A program made the translations under genes and the position numbers. Of a stretch of 64,000 nt of DNA, positions 57,422-64,000 are shown piece after piece; within the stretch, counting starts at the first letter, position 1; each line of letters begins with the position of its first letter. The DNA is taken from NCBI GenBank assembly GCA_029953675.1, contig JAMWBK010000006.1:1-64000 (forward strand), given 5' to 3'. The notes below the pieces were generated by a model. The model saw only the letters and a program-made list of their open reading frames with translations. It did not search any database and was not told the origin of the DNA. This DNA is from Rhodosorus marinus. Its lineage: Eukaryota; Rhodophyta; Stylonematophyceae; Stylonematales; Stylonemataceae.

Positions 57422-58695
57422 ATGGACCTTTTGTCGTTCGTCAACATTGGCTTTGCACGACCGTTCCAATGTACACACCATTGTAGTCATCCGTGTACAC
57501 GGAGATCTTCCCAAGGGAATGGCGAGAGCGCCAGGTCGCCCTCGGCGAGAGCCATTGAAGACTTTCTCACTCAAAGGTCGCTTCAGACGCTTTTGTTCTA
57601 TTTGGAGCAGTGCCGGGATGTCCCCAGCTTTAGATTCCTCGAGGCTTTCAAGGATCACCAGGGCATTTTTCGCTATCACGGATTTAACGGACTACGAGTT
57701 CACTGGTATGCGTTTGCCTGAGACCAGAATCCTTGCCTCCGCGTGCCACTTCCGACATGAGCTTGTCTTTCCGAGCTCATAGTCACGGGTTTTCGGATGG
57801 AGCCTAGGATGCATTGATTTTACCCTGACTAATGAGTGAGCTCTTGTGCTGAACTAGGGATGAGTACTTGACGGAACTGCTGAGAGAGCCCAAACGAACC
57901 ATTACAGTGCGAAACCCAAACTACCGGAGGGGTGGATCCAAGGGCAATCCATATGTGCAGAGGCATCTGGACGTCGAGATGACACTGGACCCCAAGGCTA
58001 TAGGGCAGAAGCTTCTTCAAGTGAGAGAGCACTTAAGCGACGAGTTTATTGCTGACCTCATGCTAATGAGAGATGAGAATGAAGAGCTCCGCAGACGACA
58101 TCAGCACTTGGTAAGTAGCCATTTCAGCGTTCCCATTAGGCTGATGCTTGTCTGGAACTAAGAATCCTACTTTTGACCTCTTACCTTGGTGCTTGCCTAT
58201 CGGTGACAGGTGCTACACGATGTTGACACGGTTGGGGTAAAACTCTACCCCGCGAAAGAAATAGAATCAGTATATCACGCAAACTCTCCTTTTCGAGCGG
58301 GAAACTATGACTTGTTGAAGACGTACTCTGTGTATCTCGCCGTGCAGCGTACTCTTGAGATGATGGATCGCGACTACAAACAACGTGATTCCTTTAATTG
58401 GCTAGCTTCGTTCATGGATGCAAACGGCTCAAAGTTTCACGGTGACAACGGCTATCATGTCGGCGACGAGTTCATCAGCGCTATGTGGGATGAACTCCCT
58501 CGAATGAAAAAGAACCGAGGGGGAAGCGTCAGTATGATAGACCCCGACTCGATCGTTGAGAAAATTCTTCACGAGCGACTGCAAGTTGCGGATGACTGGA
58601 CTATTGAACTCATGTCTGTACCGCGGGACAACCTGGACTTCCAGAGAATTCCTCTGGAGGATCTTCTGCGAGATGCGGATGCATGTGAAGAGTAG
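57422..58695 (+). CDS. Conserved algal protein of unknown function
   Basis: Three exons in phase: 57422-57705, 57858-58110 and 58210-58695, giving 340 residues. The ATG at 57422 is chosen because it precedes the conserved part; an in-frame upstream extension is possible. Recognisable blocks are AIEDFLTQRSLQTLLFYLEQ, then WDEYLTELL, RRGGSKGNPYVQ, QKLLQVREHLSDEF, and SPFRAGNYDLLKTYS, followed by an FNWLASFMDANG block and a C-terminal helix beginning DPDSIVEKILHERLQ. I recall related proteins with VRE-LA-EW and the SPFR-GN-DLL motif from diatoms and other red-plastid-lineage algae, where the function is not known. No signal peptide or membrane segment is visible. Confidence is high that this is a gene and moderate for the family link. 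Confidence 0.75.
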
Positions 58696-59258
58696 AAGCA
58701 GCCATTCTGTATATTAGATAGAAGGTCGAACTCCATTAAATTACCAACAGGAATCGCACCGTTCCAACACCCAGAAAAAAGAAAGGACAGACAGCAAGTC
58801 GGGTTTGCTCTTCTAACCCCGGACATAGCCCGCGTTTGCTGGCCCGGTCATATATGGCCACGTCGTGTACGGCTGGTGGTAACCAACTGCATCCGAGAAC
58901 CAATTAAATTGGACTTTATCCACTGAGATGGTCTTTTTTCTGCTAGTTTTCTCCAAACCCGCCTCTTGAGCCCAACTATGTCAACGAATTTGCTCGTCAA
59001 AGCAATCTAGTTCCCACAAACTGGTGACCAAATGGGTGATGCAAGCAGGGTGTGTTTTGTTCGCAGCAGATTCGAACTCAGGAAAGCCACCTATATAGCT
59101 TCCTGATGAAGACAAAGCGAGATGCCGGGCATGAAAGATGGTTCTGAGGATGAAGAATCCAGCACAATGAGAAGGTGGGACGGCGGAAAACGTTTGGCTT
59201 TTCGATCCCCTCTGCAACGTCTGAACGTGCATGGGAGTTTGTCCAAATTCTTTTCTGA
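58696..59258. other. Intergenic region, no gene recognised
   Basis: No protein-like frame or RNA gene is evident. The last hundred bases are the presumed 5' leader of the PEX22-like gene. Confidence 0.5.
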
Positions 59259-60195
59259 ATGTTAAGCTGTCGTATTGTATTGTATTGTATTCTCGTCCGA
59301 AGCGCGATCATTCTAGTTCTAGTCGCTGTTACCGTTGTGGCTGCAGTAGTTCAATGCCTACGGAGACGGTAAGTATTAATTGGCAGGCTAAAAGTCTTCG
59401 TGCCTCTTCACGTGCGGAAGAGTGCACAGAAGCTTCGAAGCGATAAAAGAGCTCACTCAGAACACGCAATGGTTACTGGTAATGCATTTTCAGGTCTTGG
59501 CAGATAACCGCTTCTGAGACCCAGCACCTGTTGGAAGAAGGTGGATCGGAGCAGCGGGGCAGTGCTGCTCTTGCCAACGCCAGTACGTTCTGCTAAAAAA
59601 AATTGAGAAAAATCGAATTTGAGAAAGTTTTTTTAATTTTTGGTGGCAGGTTCGTGGCTTTCCGTGCACGCTTGTTTTGCTAAGGAACCAAACTACTTAT
59701 CCATATCTAGGCAGCTCGAGAACGGAGCTACGAGTAACTATTGGTGCGCAGTACAACGACGAATTTCTTTTCGTAATAGCGTATGAACCGCCAGCGCAAG
59801 GCGATAGCACTCTTCGATCCCAGAAGAAACTGTTCCTTAATCCCGAGTGCGTACCATGGCTGGTGCATTTAGCAACCAACAGTGACCTCTACTTGATCGT
59901 GTACGTCGAGGACGACGAAGCGGAGGCGATGGTTCGAAAGGCGCTAGAGGAGGCAGAGCTTTATGAATGCGGGCTAAACCCCTTTAAGGTAGTTTTCTGC
60001 GAAACAATCCCCGGAAGAATTTCCGCCGTAAGGCAAATAGAACCTCAGCTTCACGTGGATTCGGACAGAGACGTCATATCGGACCTGTCTCGCTTCATAC
60101 CTGCTGTGGCACATGTCAACCAGAACATGTCTTCGTCAAGCTGCGAACCCGCGGGCAACACACGGCGGATTCGATCCTTGGCTGAGCTTTTCTAG
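59259..60195 (+). CDS. PEX22: PEX22-like peroxisomal membrane protein
   Basis: Exon 1 (59259-59368, from ATG) encodes an N-terminal membrane anchor: LYCILV then AIILVLVAVTVVAAVVQ, followed by RRR. A middle exon is probably 59494-59582. The last exon (about 59650-60195) carries the soluble domain: LATNSDLYLIVYV, a helix with EAMVRKALEEAELYECGLN, then KVVFCETIPGRISAVRQIEPQLHVD and ISDLSRFIP. The block KV-FC-T--GR---VRQ-EP--H-D is the signature I know from plant and animal PEX22. PEX22 anchors the PEX4 ubiquitin-conjugating enzyme to the peroxisome for recycling of the PEX5 receptor. The exon 2 to exon 3 junction is one base out of phase with the obvious GT-AG sites (GTACGT at 59583 and AG before 59650), so that part of the model is unresolved. 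Confidence 0.8.
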
Positions 60196-61357
60196 GGTCT
60201 GTAGCGGAGGTCTTGAAATCTTGTCTTTAAGAGGCATGGTTCTCCAAAGCTTGCAGCCAGTGAGGTAGTGTTCCTATCCTGTGTTGGTGTTAGCTCTCCA
60301 TGATGTTGTGCACCATGATCCGGGGTTCAATCGGGATAGCCAATGGCGCAGTCGGGGCCTGACCTCCATCTCCGACGGACGTAGCCGGTCTCGCAATCCA
60401 CGCTGTTCCGTAGAGCAGATATTAGATCCAACTAGGCATTGATACACTTAAGTTAAATGAGTTCAGTACTTGGCTGACAAGATGTGTTGACTGAGTTCTC
60501 GCGATGGCTAAAATAACGCAGTCGAAGACTACCTGACGCTTAAATGTGGGCGCATTTACAACAGGACCAGAACACATCACGGCGAGCGGTCGTGATGGGT
60601 GGGAGAACTGTGAGCCTTTGTCTTTTCCAGATAGAAAAACTAACGCCAGTTGGGTGCTCCGCTCCGTACTCCAACGTACTCCAATTGTGCTCTGAATTTA
60701 CGCTGCTTCTTGTTCTAAGCGTTCCATGCAACAAATTCTATAGTCAGACTCTCCTAGACCACGCAGTAGAGCACACAGGAGGAAAAGCTTGCCTCTCCCC
60801 CCGGAAGCCCAGAAACCCCTGAGGACGGTGCTTCCAGCGCATGCTCCTATCTAGCGAACGCACGAGAAGGCCACCAAGCTTTTTGTGTATGTGGAAAATG
60901 CTTACGGTCTTGTCTTCCACAGAAAGAAAGACCAAGCAGTAAAATGTGTACATCGCTCAATCCCGAAGATCTAGAAGATCCACTCAGCAATGACCTGCGA
61001 TCTTTTGTATATACTGACAGCTCCGGGAACGTTTTGCGCATCAGTAGTTCACGAAATTTGCAAAAGCAACATCATGAAGTACAAGCCTTCATGATGTTGG
61101 TCTGCCAAACGCTGTCAACCGCTGAAGGAAATCCCTCGAAAGCGCTGCGAATTTCAATCAGCAGGTTTCTAACGAGCGAGTTCACGAAATGTGGGCGTGC
61201 TGTGTGAAGTGCCAGACGATGATAGCATTGGTGGATTAGGCAAGAGCGAGCGTGAAAGTGGTCAGCGCCAAATCAACGGACGAAAAGCGGCTGAAAAAAT
61301 TGAAAGGGGGAGCAGCAGATTTTGACAGCTTGCGTTGGACCGCTTCAAAAAGTTGAG
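60196..61357. other. Intergenic region; one weak 87-codon frame
   Basis: The plus-strand frame 60944-61207 (MCTSLNPEDLEDPLSNDLRSF...) is the only one that looks at all protein-like; it matches nothing I know. The rest is non-coding by eye. Confidence 0.4.
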
Positions 61358-61909
61358 ATGTCGAGGATAAGTTGGGAGTTTGAGCGGCAGGAGATTGATG
61401 AGAGCGATTCGGAAGCAGAAGCTCTGGACTTGGGTGGAGCTGAGAACGATGAACTGTATGATCCGGACGCAGATAATAACGAAGAAACTTGGGTGAGGGA
61501 GAACTTGCTTCAAACGGAGAAGGATAGGCGTAATGGTCAGGAACAGAAAAACGAGGATGGGGAGGATGGCACGGGAGGAACCCCCAAGCCGTCCATGGAC
61601 CTCGGAGATAGAGAATTCCAGTTGTGCTGTCCCTGTTGCTTCACTCTACTTTGCCTTCAATGTCAGCAACACGTCAAATACAAAAGCCAGTTCCGGGCAA
61701 TATTCGTGATGAACTGCACTGTCAAGAAGAGTGGATCACTAAGGGTCAGGGTTCACGCAGAAGAGTCGGGCGGTAAAACGACAAGTAACCACCCAGGAAC
61801 ACAAAAACCTACCGAGAAGTACTATCCCGTTGCCTGCAACACATGTGGGACAGATGTTGGAGTTCTGGATCAGGATGAGGTCTATCATTTCTGTAATGTA
61901 ATGTACTGA
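61358..61909 (+). CDS. EAPP: EAPP-type (E2F-associated phosphoprotein) zinc protein
   Basis: A single exon of 183 residues, starting with MSRISWEFERQEIDESDSEAEALDLG, named by its acidic N-terminus with DESDSE. The middle is acidic with DPDADNNEETW and a Lys/Asp-rich linker. The C-terminal domain begins with CPCCFTLLCLQCQ (C-x2-C...C-x2-C) and continues with KYKSQFRAIFVMNC, KYYPVACNTCGTDVGVLD and DEVYHFCNV. This is the conserved C-terminal domain of E2F-associated phosphoprotein: the cysteines CPCC, CLQC and CNTC should bind zinc. In animals EAPP modulates E2F transcription factors; in algae the role is unknown. The stop at 61909 is close to the family's usual C-terminus, so the gene looks complete. 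The adjacent VASt gene converges from the other strand. Confidence 0.88.
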   Translation: MSRISWEFERQEIDESDSEAEALDLGGAENDELYDPDADNNEETWVRENLLQTEKDRRNGQEQKNEDGEDGTGGTPKPSMDLGDREFQLCCPCCFTLLCLQCQQHVKYKSQFRAIFVMNCTVKKSGSLRVRVHAEESGGKTTSNHPGTQKPTEKYYPVACNTCGTDVGVLDQDEVYHFCNVMY

Positions 61910-62181
61910 CAATCGAGCTCCCTCTATGCCCCTATCGGCCTCAACCTTCAACGAGCTTCAGAGCTGCAGCTGGCAATGGCAAGAATTATCGTTCTCGGAC
62001 TCCCGGAACGAAATCGTTTTGTGCTTAATGAACTTCCTCCGAGGACCGTTCTTCTGTTTACGATAGTCTGTTGATGATTGTGCGGTTTATGATTGTTCGG
62101 TTTATGATAATCGATCGGTGTATGTACAAATTTAATAAACTAAGGTAAAAATATTTCTGCTCAAAAGGGGGCCGAAACCGC

Positions 62182-64000
62182 TCAGGGGGAGGCTGGGCCA
62201 AGAACTCCCCGCAGGAATGCAATTTCCGCGCTAACTGTGTTGCTGACCTGCAACACAGCCACGAGCAACCACAAGATGAGGAGGAAAGACAGGATCAGGA
62301 TCACATTCATAGCCAGGCTACTAGCATCGTGGACCTCTTCAATTTCTTCATCCTCCACAAGCTTTTGCAATGTTGGTTTGGTTCTCTTCGTCGATTGGGG
62401 CCGTTTACCACGAGAAGCCACTCTGCTCTTTGCGTTGGAGGTAACCTTAGAGGGTTTCGGCTTTGCAACAAATGCCGCGCACATAGCCTGCGCAATCTTC
62501 AGCAGCTTCGCGTAAGAAACAGTAACGTCCGCAACAGCACCCTTCTCGATCCTGTTCTTGAACATACTTTTTCCCAGCCAATAGACGGCAACAGAAGCGC
62601 GAACTTCAGTTGCATCTGTCCCCTTCGGAGAAAATTCCCAGAAGCTCTGAACCCGGAAGGATGCACCGGTAGGTACATCTGGGTTATAGAGCTCAACCTC
62701 GTAGAGGTATCCACCACCGCTCGAGAAGCTCAAATAATGAGTCTCGTAGCATTGCACGACTTTGTTCACCATAGCAATGCTAAGAGGCTTCTTATAGGTC
62801 AATTCCCTGGTTCGATGCCCATCCTTGTACTCCCATGGTTTCATGATTGACTCATGCTCTCCGGCGATCTGAAAATAGCGGTGGTAGAGTTCTTCCGCCC
62901 CTTTACCATAGAAGAGTGCTGTCAGCACAGCTTTGGGATGGCATGGCATGACATCTCGAGCCACCTCCTGTCGTTCTCGATAAGTCTGCAGCTTCGGCTT
63001 GTCGAACAAGTCCAAGCCATCAACCGCCCACTGCAGTTTCTCCGCTGGTGGTTCAGACGTATCATCCACGGTCGTCCCCTGAACTGCATTCGTCTCCCCA
63101 CCCTGGGAGTCTTCCGCGGAGTTTGGTTCGGCTGCTCCTGGGGGGTTGCTAGCAGCAACGTCTGATGGCACTTGCTGGGAAACCTCCGAGTCGCTTACAT
63201 CTGACCGTGGGAACGACTGGGTCGTTGGCTGCGGAGCCAGGGCCAACCTCCGCTGGTTCTTCTCGGCAACCTGCTTTCGCGCTCCTTCAGTGTAAAACTC
63301 CAAGAGCTTTGCATACGTTGTTGGTGTGTCGTTTAGAGTCCCGCTCTCGATTCTATTCCGCAGCAGGTTTCGTGTCAGGAAGTTGATAGCTACGTAAGCA
63401 GTACAAATCGTATACTCAGCGCCATCATGGTGGAACTCAAAGAAGTTCTCAACTCTAAAAGAGTCGCCCAGAGGAACGTCCCGATTGTGAAGCTCCGACT
63501 CGAGCCGAAATCCATCGCTCGTGAATGTTAGAAACGACTTTTCCTCCACTCTCGTCTGTTTCGGACCTATTGAGTACTGCAGCTTCTTCGTAAACGAACC
63601 CCTCCGCTCACGATGCCCCTCGACAGTCAACCAATCCGTGATTTTTACGTCCCAGTCACCCATCTTCGCCTCGTGGAATTCCCTGTATGCGTTCGCACCG
63701 TCAGTATATATGTAAGCGAACAAGTCCCTTGCATTGATGTGCAAACGCATTTGAAGCACTTGCTTTCGATTCGCGTATGCTTTTCCGTGCTTATAGTCGA
63801 TGACATCCCCCTTTTGTATCCACATATAATCCTCTTCCCCCGCTACGGCGGAATCGATTTGGTCGGCGTCTTCTTCACTAGAATCCGCACGATCCTTTGC
63901 TTCAAGGTACTGAGTATCACTAAGCTCAGAACCGGGTTCAGCCTCACCAGTGGGTGTCAACGCCGTCCCATCCACCGCAACCAGCGTTTGCTCCAGGGTC
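62182..64000 (-). CDS. Double VASt-domain membrane protein, 5' end outside window
   Basis: The frame is open from the window edge; the true start lies beyond 64000. It gives about 605 residues. Two VASt (StART-like) domains are visible. The first (about residues 60-215) contains DLFAYIYTDGA, VTDW-like ITDWLTVEGH and VPLGDSFRVENFFEF. The second (about 345-500) contains LTALFYGKGAEELYHRYF, NPDVPTGASFRVQSFWEF and WLGKSMFKNRIEKG. A basic linker follows (GKRPQSTKRTKP), then one transmembrane helix (AMNVILILSFLLILWLLVAVLQ). This is the layout of GRAMD1/Lam sterol-transfer proteins, where a GRAM domain precedes the VASt and the helix anchors the protein in the ER. No GRAM is visible here, so it either lies upstream of the window or is absent. 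Confidence 0.87.
   Translation of the reverse strand, partial: TLEQTLVAVDGTALTPTGEAEPGSELSDTQYLEAKDRADSSEEDADQIDSAVAGEEDYMWIQKGDVIDYKHGKAYANRKQVLQMRLHINARDLFAYIYTDGANAYREFHEAKMGDWDVKITDWLTVEGHRERRGSFTKKLQYSIGPKQTRVEEKSFLTFTSDGFRLESELHNRDVPLGDSFRVENFFEFHHDGAEYTICTAYVAINFLTRNLLRNRIESGTLNDTPTTYAKLLEFYTEGARKQVAEKNQRRLALAPQPTTQSFPRSDVSDSEVSQQVPSDVAASNPPGAAEPNSAEDSQGGETNAVQGTTVDDTSEPPAEKLQWAVDGLDLFDKPKLQTYRERQEVARDVMPCHPKAVLTALFYGKGAEELYHRYFQIAGEHESIMKPWEYKDGHRTRELTYKKPLSIAMVNKVVQCYETHYLSFSSGGGYLYEVELYNPDVPTGASFRVQSFWEFSPKGTDATEVRASVAVYWLGKSMFKNRIEKGAVADVTVSYAKLLKIAQAMCAAFVAKPKPSKVTSNAKSRVASRGKRPQSTKRTKPTLQKLVEDEEIEEVHDASSLAMNVILILSFLLILWLLVAVLQVSNTVSAEIAFLRGVLGPASP

Noticed and set aside
60310-60345. 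GGGTTCAATC, resembling a tRNA T-loop
   Set aside because: The flanking bases do not form a five-pair T stem and no acceptor or D arm is present.

Overview
The window is nuclear DNA from a eukaryote that carries a plastid. Protein genes are split by short GT-AG introns, mostly 50-170 nt. One of them encodes a cyanobacterial/chloroplast-type LepA (elongation factor 4), and another belongs to a family I associate with algae of the red-plastid lineage. I therefore read the organism as an alga, probably red-lineage, but cannot name a species. No rRNA, tRNA or CRISPR was found.

Bases 1-15,090 and 22,770-28,370 are a graveyard of non-LTR retrotransposons of the type with a C-terminal restriction-like endonuclease (RLE). 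Family A is an ORF1 followed by an RT-zinc knuckle-RLE ORF; it has a near full-length copy A1, a 5'-truncated copy A2 and several fragments. Family B has the same RT-CCHC-RLE layout in a different, more decayed lineage. Both carry HDD in place of the usual ADD at RT motif C. A1 sits inside a tandem array of a 16-bp unit, TTACGTTAGTCTGGGG on one strand. Copies or remnants of this 16-mer also lie at the ends of most other family A pieces and of one family B piece. This suggests target-specific insertion, or interstitial telomere-like repeats acting as a landing site.

A segment of about 7.6 kb (15,090-22,772) recurs in direct orientation at 31,288-38,892. It carries a multi-exon gene that I identify as Mediator subunit 12 (MED12). 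The duplication preserves an older family A 3' fragment upstream of the gene. Its right edge in the first copy coincides with the 5' end of A2. Between the two copies lie A2, further element fragments and a complete germin-like cupin gene.

From 38.9 kb to the end the window is ordinary genic DNA: plastid-type LepA (minus), an MFS transporter (minus), a RAMA-domain coiled-coil protein (plus), a giant sacsin-like HATPase protein ending in an HELAH motif (DUF3684 type, minus), a conserved algal protein of unknown role (plus), a PEX22-like peroxin (plus), an EAPP-type zinc protein (plus) and a double-VASt membrane protein cut by the window edge (minus). The mix of transcription, organelle and lipid-transfer housekeeping functions is what one expects of a nuclear chromosome arm. 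There is no operon logic. The intron-exon coordinates given were worked out by hand from GT-AG sites and frame continuity.
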